Positions 43,723-52,315 of a stretch of 64,000 nt of DNA are shown piece after piece. The DNA is taken from assembly GCA_050251035.1 (NCBI GenBank), contig JBFWNN010000024.1:13384-77383 (forward strand), given 5' to 3'. This DNA comes from Taklimakanibacter sp050251035. GTDB lineage: Bacteria; Pseudomonadota; Alphaproteobacteria; Rhizobiales; Aestuariivirgaceae. The notes below the pieces were generated by a model, which was not told where the DNA came from, made no database searches, and saw nothing but the letters and a program-made list of their open reading frames with translations. The stretch's first letter is position 1. Each line of letters begins with the position of its first letter. The position numbers were made by a program, and so were the translations under genes.

Positions 43723-44679
43723 TCATTGCAGCTTGGGATTGAGCGCGTCGCGCAGCCAGTCGCCCAGCAGGTTGACGGCGAGGATGATAAGGCCGAGCTG
43801 GAAGGCGGGGAACAGCACCACCCACCAGCTGCCGGAGAAGAAATACTGGTTGCCGATGCGGATCAGCGTGCCGAGAGAGGGCTGGGTCACCGGCATGCCC
43901 ACGCCCAGGAAGGACAAAGTCGCCTCGGCGAGGATGGCGAGACCGAGACTGAGGGTCGCGGTGACCAGCACCGGCGTCATCACGTTGGGCAGGATATGGG
44001 TCAGGAGGATGCGCGTGGTCCTGACCTCGAGGATCTTGGCGGCCAGCACATATTCCTTGCGCGCCTCGACCATGGCCGACGCCCTGACGATGCGGGCATA
44101 TTGCACCCAGGAGGTGATGGCGATCGACGCCGTCAGGATGACCGGCGCGAAGCCATCACGCAGATTGACCGGCAGCAGCTCGCGGAACAGAGCGCTGACC
44201 AGGATCGCCACCAGCAGGGTCGGTATCGACAGCACGAAGTCGCCGATGCGCATCAGTATGTTGTCGACATGGCCGCCGGCGAAGCCGCAGATCAACCCGA
44301 CGGCAACGCCGATCGCCATGGAGGCGATGACGCTGGCGAAGCCGATCAGCAGCGAGATGCGCGAGCCATAGAGGATCGCCGACAGCACGTCCCTGCCCTG
44401 CACGTCGGTGCCGAGCAGATAGGGCGCCATGCCGTCCTGGTTCCAGATCGGCGGCAGCTCCGCCTGGTCGAGGAAGAGCTGGGCCAGGTCATAGGGATTC
44501 TGCACCGCGATCACGGGGGCGAGGAACGCCGTCAGCGCGACGATGAAGAGGATGAGCGCCGATGCGACCGCCATCGGCGTCGCGCGGAAGCTGTAGGCGA
44601 GATCGCTGTCCCAGGCTTCGGCCAGGCGCTGGCGCCATGTCGGCCGGTGGCCGGCCTCAGCCGTTTGGTCAATGTGCAT
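43723..44679 (-). CDS. ABC transporter permease (DppC/OppC type)
   Basis: This 318-residue inner-membrane protein has six hydrophobic segments and the BPD_transp_1 EAA-type loop EARKEYVLAAKILEVRTTRI. The N-terminal domain of the OppC type is present (LAQLFLDQAELPPIWNQDG). It is the second permease of the operon and overlaps the first permease gene by 11 bp. The deaminase-like gene follows after about 5 to 19 bases, depending on its start. Confidence 0.93.
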   Translation of the reverse strand: MHIDQTAEAGHRPTWRQRLAEAWDSDLAYSFRATPMAVASALILFIVALTAFLAPVIAVQNPYDLAQLFLDQAELPPIWNQDGMAPYLLGTDVQGRDVLSAILYGSRISLLIGFASVIASMAIGVAVGLICGFAGGHVDNILMRIGDFVLSIPTLLVAILVSALFRELLPVNLRDGFAPVILTASIAITSWVQYARIVRASAMVEARKEYVLAAKILEVRTTRILLTHILPNVMTPVLVTATLSLGLAILAEATLSFLGVGMPVTQPSLGTLIRIGNQYFFSGSWWVVLFPAFQLGLIILAVNLLGDWLRDALNPKLQ

Positions 44680-45661
44680 GATAGCCTCGCGCTACGCCGG
44701 CCTGCCGCAATCGCGGATCGACCCAGAGATAGATGAGGTCGACGATGGTGTTGATGGTGACGAATATCGCCGACACGATCATCAGATAGGCGGCCATGAC
44801 CGGAATATCGATGAACATGACGGCCTGCACGAAGAGCTGGCCCATGCCGGGCCACTGGAACACCGTCTCGGTGACGAGCGCAAAGGCGATCAGGTCGCCG
44901 ATCATCATGCCGGTCATCGTCACGACCGGCATCAGGCAGTTTTTCAGCGCATGGCGGAAATGGACCAGCCGGTTGGGCAGGCCGCGGGCGCGGGCGAACT
45001 TGACGTAGTCGGTGCGCAGCACCTCGAGCATCTCGGCGGTCACCAGTCGCATGATGAAGGAGATCTGGAACATGGCGAGCGACGCCGCTGGCATGATCAG
45101 GGCCCGACGGCCCGAGGGCGTCAACAGCCCGGTCGTCCAGCTCCCGAAGCTCACGACGTCGCCGCGGCCGAAGGCCGGCAGCCAGTTGAGCTGCACCGCG
45201 AAGACGAGGATGAGCAGGATGCCGATGACGAAGGACGGGATGGACACGCCGATCATCGAGAACATGGTGAGGAGGCGCGCGACCGGGCTCCCCTTGCGGA
45301 TCGCGGCATAGACGCCGAGCGGGATGCCGATGGCGAGCGCGATCAGGGTGGAGACGAGGACGAGCTCGAGCGTCGCCGGAAAGCGCTCGGCGATCAGTGG
45401 CATCACGTCCTGCTGGTTGCGGTAGGAAATGCCGAAATCGCCCTGCAGCGCGCGCGTGATGAAGGTCACGAACTGCATGACGAAACTCTGATTGAGACCG
45501 AGGCGCTCGCGCAAGGCGTCGCGCTCCGCCTGGGTGGCCTGCTCGTTCAGCATCAACTGGACCGGATCGCCCAGAAACTGGAAGATCATGAAGGCGACAA
45601 AGGCCACGGCGAACATCACCGCCGCCGCATTGCCGATGCGCTTGATCACCATCGAGATCAT
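44669..45661 (-). CDS. ABC transporter permease (DppB/OppB type)
   Basis: This 330-residue permease has six hydrophobic segments. The N-terminal OppB-type region carries LGLNQSFVMQFVTFITRALQ and GDFGISYRNQQDV, and the EAA loop is in LRTDYVKFARARGLPNRLV. It follows the binding-protein gene with a 58-bp gap that holds a strong hairpin. Start codons at 45661 and 45652 are both possible. The first is used here. Confidence 0.93.
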   Translation of the reverse strand: MISMVIKRIGNAAAVMFAVAFVAFMIFQFLGDPVQLMLNEQATQAERDALRERLGLNQSFVMQFVTFITRALQGDFGISYRNQQDVMPLIAERFPATLELVLVSTLIALAIGIPLGVYAAIRKGSPVARLLTMFSMIGVSIPSFVIGILLILVFAVQLNWLPAFGRGDVVSFGSWTTGLLTPSGRRALIMPAASLAMFQISFIMRLVTAEMLEVLRTDYVKFARARGLPNRLVHFRHALKNCLMPVVTMTGMMIGDLIAFALVTETVFQWPGMGQLFVQAVMFIDIPVMAAYLMIVSAIFVTINTIVDLIYLWVDPRLRQAGVARGYHAH

Positions 45662-45680
45662 GGTCTTGCCTCTTGTTGGC

Positions 45681-45711
45681 GGCCGGGAGCCGCGTTCGGC
45701 GGCGCCCGGCC
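45681..45711 (-). promoter_or_regulatory. intercistronic hairpin after the Dpp-type binding-protein gene
   Basis: GGCCGGG (45681-45687) pairs with CCCGGCC (45705-45711). After one mismatch GCCGC (45689-45693) pairs with GCGGC (45699-45703) around a 5-base loop. The 12 base pairs are all GC. It begins 9 bases after the binding-protein stop. No T-run follows, so it more likely stabilises or attenuates than terminates. Confidence 0.7.
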
Positions 45712-45719
45712 TTCCGGCG

Positions 45720-47303
45720 TCACTTCAGAGTGGTCAGCCAGTGCCGCGACTTGTTGTCGGAGAGCTGCACGACGCTCTTCACCTTGGGCCCGAGAGCCCA
45801 GGCCATCGGCTGCTGGTGCAGCGGCAGGAAGTCGACGTTGCTTTTGATCTTGAGCAGCGCCTTGGACTGGAGCGCCAGACGCTTCTCGCGATCGAGCTCC
45901 TTGGCGGCCTGATCGATCAACTGGTCGATCTCGGCGTCCTTCCAGCCGCCCCAGTTGAAGACGCCCGAGGTGCCGGTCTTGGAATGTGCGACCTGCACCA
46001 GGATCGAATAGCTGTCGATCATCGGCTCATTGGCCCAGCCGAGGATGCCGACGTCGAACTTGCCGGCCTCGAACTTGACCGTCTGGATGCTGGTCGGTGC
46101 GGTGTCGAGGCTCGGCTTCAGGCCGATGCGCGCCCACATGGCGGACACCGCCTGGCAGATCTCCTCTTCATTCACATAGACATTGTTGTCGCAGACCATG
46201 GTGAAGCCGAAGCCTTCGGGATAGCCCGCGTCCGCCAGCAGCGCCTTGGCCTTCTCGGGATCGTAGCCCAGGCGCTCGTCGAGCTCCGGCACATAGCCCG
46301 GGATCGCCGGCGCCACCATCGAACCGGTGTTGCGCGACAGGCCGCGCATCACTTTCTTCTGCAGCACGTCGATATTGATGGCGCGGTAGAGCGCCTCACG
46401 CACCTTGACGTCGTTGAACGGGTTCTTCTCGCCCGAGGCCGTGAGCTTATCAGCCCGGTTGAAGAGGAAGAAGACGGTGCGCAGCTCGTTGTTGGCGAGC
46501 ACCTGGATGCCCTGCGACTCCTTCAACCGCGGAATATCCTGCAGCGGCGCCTTTTCCATATAGTCGATCTGGCCCGACAGCAAGGCGGCGACGGCGGTCG
46601 CGGGCGAGGCGATCGGCGTGAAGACGATGCGGTCGATATTGTGGCGCGGCTTGTCCCACCAGTCCTTGTTGACCTCGAAGACCGTCTCGACATCGGGCTT
46701 GCGCGACACGACCTTGAACGGGCCGGTGCCATTGGCATGGGTGGTGGCATAGCCTTCGATGCCGGCGCCGACGTCGGTCGGCGCCAGGGCGTTGTTCTTG
46801 ACCAGCCATTCCTTGTCGAAGATGAAGATGTTGGTGAGGTCGTTGAGAATGAGGGGGTAATTCTCTGTGACCTTGATGTCGACGGTATGGTCGTCGATCT
46901 TTTCCGCGCCCTGATAGGCCGGCAGGTTGCCGCGCAGCGGCGATTTCGGATCGCTCACCCGGGTCAGCGAGGCGATGACGTCATCGGCGGTGAAGGGCGA
47001 GCCGTCATGGAATTTGACGTCCTTGCGCAAGTGAAAGCGCCGCACCGTCGGCGAGACGTCTTCCCATGAGGTGGCGAGCGCCGGCTCGATCTTGAGCTGG
47101 TCGTCATAACGCACGAGCCCTTCATAGGCGTGGTTCAATGTCGAGATGGTGAAGGTGCTGCCATAGGAATAGGGATCGAGCGAGTCCATGTCGCGCGATG
47201 CGCCCCAGCGCAGCTCCGCCGCGTTCGCCGGGGCCGCCAGCGGCAGCATGACCGCTGCCATGAGGCCCAGGCCGGGCAATGACAGCTTGCTGAGTGATTT
47301 CAT
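45720..47303 (-). CDS. peptide/nickel-type ABC transporter periplasmic binding protein (SBP_bac_5)
   Basis: This 527-residue exported protein has a signal peptide (to about residue 28, ending PANAAE) and the DppA/OppA-like fold: MDSLDPYSYGSTFTISTLNH, LRKDVKFHDGSPFTADDVI and ATSWEDVSPTVRRFHL. It delivers the substrate to the permeases and ATPases encoded downstream. SBP_bac_5 proteins bind peptides but also opines, nucleosides, glutathione and various N-compounds, so peptide specificity is not implied. The gene diverges from the GntR/FCD regulator with a 228-bp gap that holds an operator-like palindrome. Confidence 0.92.
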   Translation of the reverse strand: MKSLSKLSLPGLGLMAAVMLPLAAPANAAELRWGASRDMDSLDPYSYGSTFTISTLNHAYEGLVRYDDQLKIEPALATSWEDVSPTVRRFHLRKDVKFHDGSPFTADDVIASLTRVSDPKSPLRGNLPAYQGAEKIDDHTVDIKVTENYPLILNDLTNIFIFDKEWLVKNNALAPTDVGAGIEGYATTHANGTGPFKVVSRKPDVETVFEVNKDWWDKPRHNIDRIVFTPIASPATAVAALLSGQIDYMEKAPLQDIPRLKESQGIQVLANNELRTVFFLFNRADKLTASGEKNPFNDVKVREALYRAINIDVLQKKVMRGLSRNTGSMVAPAIPGYVPELDERLGYDPEKAKALLADAGYPEGFGFTMVCDNNVYVNEEEICQAVSAMWARIGLKPSLDTAPTSIQTVKFEAGKFDVGILGWANEPMIDSYSILVQVAHSKTGTSGVFNWGGWKDAEIDQLIDQAAKELDREKRLALQSKALLKIKSNVDFLPLHQQPMAWALGPKVKSVVQLSDNKSRHWLTTLK

Positions 47304-47440
47304 TCAGGTCCTCCTCTTCGGGTTGTTTCGATGTGACAGCGCATGTGGCTGGCCGTCATTCCGGCCATGCCTGCCCTGCCCTTCGCGGCGTTCTGTGTGC
47401 GCCGCTTGCAATGCCTCCATGCGAGGCTCGGCTATCGGAA

Positions 47441-47486
47441 TACACTATCTCATCAAAACTGTATACATTTATTTTCAGATAGTGTA
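47441..47486. promoter_or_regulatory. putative GntR/FCD operator in the divergent promoter
   Basis: TACACTATCT (47441-47450) and AGATAGTGTA (47477-47486) are a perfect 10-bp inverted repeat separated by 26 bp. Between them lies the 8-bp palindrome TGTATACA (47460-47467), which resembles the GTxxxAC core bound by FadR/VanR-type GntR dimers. The patch is AT-rich within GC-rich DNA and lies 46-91 bp upstream of the GntR gene and 138-183 bp upstream of the binding-protein gene. It could serve both divergent promoters. Confidence 0.6.
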
Positions 47487-47531
47487 GACAATAGCCACAG
47501 GCAGGGTGAGGCAGTATCGTGATCGGCAGAC

Positions 47532-48290
47532 ATGAGTCGCGGGAAGACAGATCACTCGAATATCGCCGGCCGGGGGGCGCCGAAGGGCAAGCGCGCCAGC
47601 CGTGCAGGGAATCTCGCCGATCACGTCTACACTTCGCTCCGGCGCGCCATCATCGAGCAGGCGCTGAAGCCGGGCACGAAGCTTCCCGAGGATTCGGTCG
47701 GCACCAGCTTCGGCGTGAGCCGCACCGTGGTGCGCAGCGCCATCGTCCGGCTCGTCGCCGAGGGCCTGGTGGTCCAGCAGCCGAACATGCGCGCGACGGT
47801 CGCCTCCCCCAGCCTCGAAGAAGGACGGGCGGTGTTCCGCGTCCGGCGTGGACTCGAGCGCATGGTCATCGAGGAAGTTACGGGCCGGCTCGAGCCCGCC
47901 CATTTGAAGCGCCTGCGCGCTCATGTGGCGAGCGAGGAGGAAGCGCGGCGCCAATCCGAGCCGGAATCGATCCGGCTCGCCGGGGAATTCCACGCTCTGC
48001 TGGCGGAATATGCCGGCAGCGAGCTTCTGACCCGCTATGTCAACGAAGTGGTCTCGCGCTCATCGCTGATCCTGGCGCTCTATGGCCGGCCGCATTCGTC
48101 GGAATGCGCCGTGAACGAGCACCGGCTGCTGATCGACGCGCTCGAGAGAGGCGAGACCGATGCCGCGATCCGGATCATGGACGAGCATCTGGTCGCGGTC
48201 GCCACGCGCGGCCTGCTCGAGACCGACGGCAAGCGCGAGATGAGCCTTCAGGACATTCTCTCGGCCTATCGCCCGGCCGGCGAGAACTGA
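47532..48290 (+). CDS. GntR-family transcriptional regulator with FCD domain
   Basis: This 252-residue regulator has a basic N-terminal extension, a GntR winged helix (about residues 32-100, LPEDSVGTSFGVSRTVVRSA) and an all-helical FCD effector domain (about 105-235). The metal-site residues are in AGEFHALL and the C-terminal NEHRLLIDALERGETDAA helix. FCD regulators usually bind organic acids or related metabolites and repress neighbouring catabolic genes. It diverges from the Dpp-type import operon and precedes a flavin reductase and a second amidohydrolase, so it probably controls all of them. Confidence 0.9.
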   Translation: MSRGKTDHSNIAGRGAPKGKRASRAGNLADHVYTSLRRAIIEQALKPGTKLPEDSVGTSFGVSRTVVRSAIVRLVAEGLVVQQPNMRATVASPSLEEGRAVFRVRRGLERMVIEEVTGRLEPAHLKRLRAHVASEEEARRQSEPESIRLAGEFHALLAEYAGSELLTRYVNEVVSRSSLILALYGRPHSSECAVNEHRLLIDALERGETDAAIRIMDEHLVAVATRGLLETDGKREMSLQDILSAYRPAGEN

Positions 48291-48354
48291 GTTCTCCTGC
48301 GCGCCGTCCGGCCGCGAACCTTCTCTGTCATCGTAAAATCGGGATGCAACGCTC

Positions 48355-49026
48355 ATGAGCGGTAAAACCAGCTTTGATTTCGGCACCTTGTCGGAACGAC
48401 AGAAATACAAGCTCCTGATCGGCGCCGTCGTGCCGCGCCCGATCGCGCTGGTGACGACCATCGATCCGGAAGGGCGCGTCAACGCCGCTCCCTTCAGCTT
48501 CTTCAACTGCCTCTCGGCCGAGCCCGCGATCCTCGCCCTCGGCGTCGAGAACCACGAAGACATGGCCTTCAAGGACACCGCCCGCAACATCCGCTTGACC
48601 GGCGTGTTCACGGTCAACATCGTCTCGGACCGCATGCTCCAGGCGATGAATGTCTGCGCCGTGCCCTTCGATCACGGCATCGACGAATTGCGGGAAGCAG
48701 GCCTCACCGCGATCGCCGGCGACAAGGTGGCCTCCCCACGCATCGGGGAATCTCCCGTCGCCTTCGAATGCCGCCAGCATGTGACGCTGGAGATCGGCGC
48801 GTCGCGCCAGATCATCCTGGGCGAGGTCCTGGCGGCCCATGTCGATGCCGTCATCGTCAATGACCGGTTCCACATCGACCCCTATGGCCTCGACGCGATC
48901 GGCCGCATGGGTGGACATGGCTATGCCAGAACCCGCGACTATTTCGACCTCCCGACGATGAGCGTCGCCGAATGGGAGGACATCAAGCGCGTCGCCGCCC
49001 GGCAATGCAAAGTCTCGTCGAACTGA
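48355..49026 (+). CDS. flavin reductase-family (DIM6/NTAB) protein
   Basis: This 223-residue FMN-binding split-barrel protein has VVPRPIALVTTIDPEGRVNA, the FMN-binding start of the family, and FSFFNCLSAEPAILALGVE. NTAB-type proteins either reduce flavin for a two-component monooxygenase or use bound FMN themselves. No partner monooxygenase gene is present, so it may act on its own. It overlaps the next gene by 22 bp, so they are probably translationally coupled. Confidence 0.88.
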   Translation: MSGKTSFDFGTLSERQKYKLLIGAVVPRPIALVTTIDPEGRVNAAPFSFFNCLSAEPAILALGVENHEDMAFKDTARNIRLTGVFTVNIVSDRMLQAMNVCAVPFDHGIDELREAGLTAIAGDKVASPRIGESPVAFECRQHVTLEIGASRQIILGEVLAAHVDAVIVNDRFHIDPYGLDAIGRMGGHGYARTRDYFDLPTMSVAEWEDIKRVAARQCKVSSN

Positions 49027-50528
49027 ATACACATCTGGTGAACAGCATGCCGGCATCCGGAAGAACCCTTCTCGCCGCCGATTGGGTCGTCGGCCACAGC
49101 AACGGTCATCATGTCCTCTATGCTCGAGGCGAGGTCGTCTTCGAGGATGGCGAGATCGTCTTCGTCGGCCACGATTTCCCGGGCGAGATCGCCCGCCGCC
49201 GCGACTATGGCCGCGCCCTGCTGGCGCCCGGCTTCATCGACCTCGACGCCCTTTCCGATCTCGACACGACGATCCTCGCCTTCGACAATCACCCGTCCTG
49301 GCAGAAGGGACGGACCTGGCCCAAGACCTATATGGATGCCGGCCCCTATGAGATGTACTCGCCCGAGGAGCTCGTCTTCCAGAAGCGGCATGCCTTCGCC
49401 CACCTCATCCGCAACGGCATCACCACCGCTTTGCCGATCGCCTCGCTCTATTACCGCGAATGGGGCGAGACGACGGACGAGTTCGCCGGCGCCGCCGAGG
49501 CCGCCGAGGCGCTGGGCCTCAGGGTCTATCTCGGCCCGGCCTATCGCACCGGAAACCCTTATGTCGTGGCGCCCGGCCGTTTCGAACTGCATTTCGACGA
49601 GGCGCGCGGACTTGCGGGGCTCGCCGACGCGATCCGCTTCTGCAAGACATTCGAGGGCAAGGCCAACGGCCGCGTTCGCACCATGCTGGCGCCCGACCGG
49701 ATCGAGACCTGCACGGCGCGCCTCATCGAGCGCACGGCGGCGGCCGGCGACGATCTCGGCGTGCCGGTCCGCCTGCATTGCTGCCAAGGCGAGTTCGAGC
49801 GCGACACGGTGCAGCAGCTGCACGGCATGACGTCGATCGAGTGGCTCGCGGGCCTCGGTTTCCTGTCCGAGCGCACGCTCCTGCCTCATGGCATCTTCGT
49901 GAAGCCGTCGCGCCATATTCCGGGCCCCGGCCGCGATCTCGACATCGTGCGCGAGGCCGGCGCCGCCTTGGTGCACTGCCCGCTGGTCTCGGCGCGTTTC
50001 GGCCACAGCCTCGAAAGCTTCAAGACCTATCGCGAACGCGGCCTCCGGATCGGCCTCGGCACCGACACCTCGCCGCCCGACATGCTGCTCAATCTGCAGA
50101 TCGGCCTCATCCTCTGCCGGCTCGCCGAGCACAGCGCCACCGCCTGCCGCTCGGAGGACTATTTCGACGCCGCGACGCTGGGCGGCGCCGACGCCCTGGG
50201 GCGCCCCGACCTCGGGCGCCTGGCGCCCGGCTGCCGCGCCGACATCGTGGTCTGGGACCTGGCGAACCCGGATCTGGGCCAGGTCATCGACCCGATCCAG
50301 ACCCTGCTCATCGGCGGCAGCGGCCGCGACGTGCACAGCGTCGTCATCGACGGCCGCTTCGTCATGGAGGACCGGCGCATTCCGGGCATGGATTTCGCCG
50401 CCGACGCGCGGCGCGCCCAGCGCCAGTTCGAAGGCCTGATCGCCCGCTATCCCGACCGGACCTTCGGCCACCCCCAGGTTTCGGACATTTTTTCAAGCGC
50501 CTATCCGGTCGTCTCGCGGCCGCAATAG
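49005..50528 (+). CDS. amidohydrolase-family protein (ATZ/TRZ-like) with altered first metal motif
   Basis: This 507-residue protein has the amidohydrolase barrel with later metal positions intact: His in VRLHCCQGEFE, His in LPHGIFV and Asp in GLGTDTSPPDML. The first HxH motif, expected after PGFID, is absent. The sequence there is PGFIDLDALSDLDT, with Asp where His should be. The enzyme may therefore use fewer metal ligands or be inactive. It resembles chlorohydrolase/guanine-deaminase-like enzymes. I used the ATG at 49005 inside the flavin reductase gene. Another ATG at 49047 is possible, and neither has a strong ribosome site. Confidence 0.8.
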   Translation: MQSLVELNTHLVNSMPASGRTLLAADWVVGHSNGHHVLYARGEVVFEDGEIVFVGHDFPGEIARRRDYGRALLAPGFIDLDALSDLDTTILAFDNHPSWQKGRTWPKTYMDAGPYEMYSPEELVFQKRHAFAHLIRNGITTALPIASLYYREWGETTDEFAGAAEAAEALGLRVYLGPAYRTGNPYVVAPGRFELHFDEARGLAGLADAIRFCKTFEGKANGRVRTMLAPDRIETCTARLIERTAAAGDDLGVPVRLHCCQGEFERDTVQQLHGMTSIEWLAGLGFLSERTLLPHGIFVKPSRHIPGPGRDLDIVREAGAALVHCPLVSARFGHSLESFKTYRERGLRIGLGTDTSPPDMLLNLQIGLILCRLAEHSATACRSEDYFDAATLGGADALGRPDLGRLAPGCRADIVVWDLANPDLGQVIDPIQTLLIGGSGRDVHSVVIDGRFVMEDRRIPGMDFAADARRAQRQFEGLIARYPDRTFGHPQVSDIFSSAYPVVSRPQ

Positions 50529-50563
50529 GACAACTGCGTCCCTTTATGGAACAGGAGAACCTC

Positions 50564-51058
50564 ATGACCAAAAAACCACTGCTGGCTCTCGCCTTGCTCT
50601 CGCTCATGCAGCTCGATGCCGGCGCCGCCGAACTGCCGACGGCGCCCTATCTGCCGCTCGACATGGCGCTGAAGGCCGCCTCGGCCGCCCTCGCCAAATG
50701 CCAGGCCGACGGTCAGCAAGTGAGCGTCGCAGTGGTGGAGCGCAGCGGCGCCACCAAGGTCCTGCTCAAGGCGGATGGGTCAGGCCCCCACACGGTGGCG
50801 AGCGCCACTGGAAAAGCCTTCACCTCGGCCAGCATGGGGCGCGACACGACGGGCCTTGCGAATTTCATCAAAGAGAATGGCGATGTCGAGGGCCTGCGCG
50901 ACATGGATCGTCGCCTGGTCATCCTGGCCGGCGGGCTGCCCATCCGCATCGGCGATGCGCTGGTCGGCGGCATCGGCGTAGGCGGCGCACCGTCGGGAAG
51001 CATCGACGAGACGTGCGCAGAAGCCGGCGTCGAAGCCATCGGCGGTAGGCTGAAATAG
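50564..51058 (+). CDS. GlcG/HbpS-type heme-degrading domain protein, probably exported
   Basis: This 164-residue protein has a signal peptide (MTKKPLLALALLSLMQLD to about residue 22) and a GlcG/HbpS-like domain: LPLDMALKAASAALAKCQ, VSVAVVERSGATKVLLKADG, the GLPIRIGDALVGGIGVGGAP loop and a late Cys. The ATG at 50564 follows GGAG. HbpS-like proteins bind heme or small ligands, and GlcG proteins occur in catabolic operons with no established reaction. It is the last gene of the GntR/flavin reductase/amidohydrolase unit and converges on a DUF3008 gene. Confidence 0.82.
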   Translation: MTKKPLLALALLSLMQLDAGAAELPTAPYLPLDMALKAASAALAKCQADGQQVSVAVVERSGATKVLLKADGSGPHTVASATGKAFTSASMGRDTTGLANFIKENGDVEGLRDMDRRLVILAGGLPIRIGDALVGGIGVGGAPSGSIDETCAEAGVEAIGGRLK

Positions 51059-51070
51059 GCTCTCCTGCGC

Positions 51071-51256
51071 TCACTGATCCTTGTGTTCGGGCAGGCCCTT
51101 GCGCTTCGTCTCGGCGAACTCCTCGAGCTGCTTTTCGCTCATCGAGCCGTACATCTCGCGTGACGCGCCCTTGAGCTTGCTCACTTTCTGCTCGCCGCGC
51201 TTGGCGGCGAGGGCCGCGCCCGCGGCTTTCTGCTGTGCTTTCGATTTGGCAGGCAT
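51071..51256 (-). CDS. DUF3008 family small basic protein
   Basis: This 61-residue protein is rich in Lys, Ala and Glu (MPAKSKAQQKAAGAALAAKR, then an EMYGSMSEKQLEEFAETKRK helix) and matches the DUF3008 family. Its function is unknown, and such proteins are often stress-related. It lies between convergent genes, 13 bases from the end of the GlcG-like gene. It has an ATG start and looks expressed on its own, although a link to the agmatinase gene 55 bp upstream of it on the same strand is possible. Confidence 0.7.
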   Translation of the reverse strand: MPAKSKAQQKAAGAALAAKRGEQKVSKLKGASREMYGSMSEKQLEEFAETKRKGLPEHKDQ

Positions 51257-51315
51257 GATCGTTCCTCACAGATTTCTGTCCGTGAGGAAACGATCGAGAC
51301 TGCGAAGCGGTTCCC

Positions 51316-52311
51316 CTAGTCCGGCAAAGGCGCGCCGCGGGCGCCCTTCTGCCAGGCCTTGAGGCAGAGATAGTCGAGCACGATCGTCGCCCCGGCGAGG
51401 GCCGTGATCTCGGCATGGTCATAGGGCGGCGACACCTCGACCAGGTCCATGCCGACGAAATCGACCGCCGTGAGCTTGCGGATGATCGACAGCGCCTGAT
51501 GCGAGGAGAGCCCGCCCGGAACCGGCGTGCCAGTGCCCGGCGCGAAGGCGGGATCGAGGCAGTCGATGTCGAAGGTGAGATAGGCCTTCCCGCCGCCGAC
51601 GGTGCGCGCGATCTCTTGCGCGACCTCGGCCGGGCTCATCTCATGCACCTGGTCGGAATAGAGGATCTTGAAGCCGAAGGTCCGCTCGCCATGGAAGGTG
51701 GTGCGGATGCCGACCTGGATCGAGCGCCTTGGATCGATGAGCCCGTCCCTGACCGCATGGTTGAACATCGTACCGTGATCGATGCGGTCGCCGTCGTCGG
51801 GCTCGACGTCGCGATGGGCGTCGAAATGGACGAGCGCCAGCGGCCCGTGCACCTTGGCATGCGCCCTGAGCAACGGATAGGAGACGAAATGATCGCCGCC
51901 CAGCGAGACGAGCCCGGTCCCCGTCTCGATCACCGACAGCGCATGCCGGGTGATCGCATCGGGCGCCAGGTCCTTGCGGCCCCAGTCGAAGAAGCAGTCG
52001 CCATAGTCGACGACCGCCAGCGTGTCGAAGGGGTCGAACATCCACGGCCAATACGGACCCCAGGCATGCTCGACCGAGGCCTTGCGGATCGCTTCCGGAC
52101 CGAAGCGGGTGCCCGGCCGGTTGCTCACCGCCTGGTCGAAGGGGATGCCGGTGATAGCGATGTCGACCCCTGCGAGATCGCGGCTGTATTTGCGCCGCAT
52201 ATAGGAGAGCGCGCCGGCATAGGTGGCCTCGAGCTCGGTGCCCTTGAGGGTCTTGCGGCGAAAGGCGCTGTCCCCCGGAACCGAGGTCAGCTTCGAGATT
52301 TCGAGGGTCAA
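51316..52311 (-). CDS. speB: agmatinase/ureohydrolase family protein
   Basis: This 331-residue enzyme has the ureohydrolase manganese sites: SLGGDHFVSY (His), HFDAHRDVEPDD (Asp, His, Asp) and TFDIDCLDPAFAPGTGTPVPGG (Asp pair). Agmatinase cleaves agmatine to putrescine and urea. Guanidinobutyrase is the main alternative. The start is a TTG at 52311, the only plausible one, following the potA stop and a GGAGTAGG site, so it is the last gene of the polyamine operon. FDAHRD replaces the usual FDAHTD, which may alter specificity. The local context supports a polyamine or agmatine substrate. Confidence 0.87.
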   Translation of the reverse strand: MTLEISKLTSVPGDSAFRRKTLKGTELEATYAGALSYMRRKYSRDLAGVDIAITGIPFDQAVSNRPGTRFGPEAIRKASVEHAWGPYWPWMFDPFDTLAVVDYGDCFFDWGRKDLAPDAITRHALSVIETGTGLVSLGGDHFVSYPLLRAHAKVHGPLALVHFDAHRDVEPDDGDRIDHGTMFNHAVRDGLIDPRRSIQVGIRTTFHGERTFGFKILYSDQVHEMSPAEVAQEIARTVGGGKAYLTFDIDCLDPAFAPGTGTPVPGGLSSHQALSIIRKLTAVDFVGMDLVEVSPPYDHAEITALAGATIVLDYLCLKAWQKGARGAPLPD

Positions 52312-52315
52312 GGAC

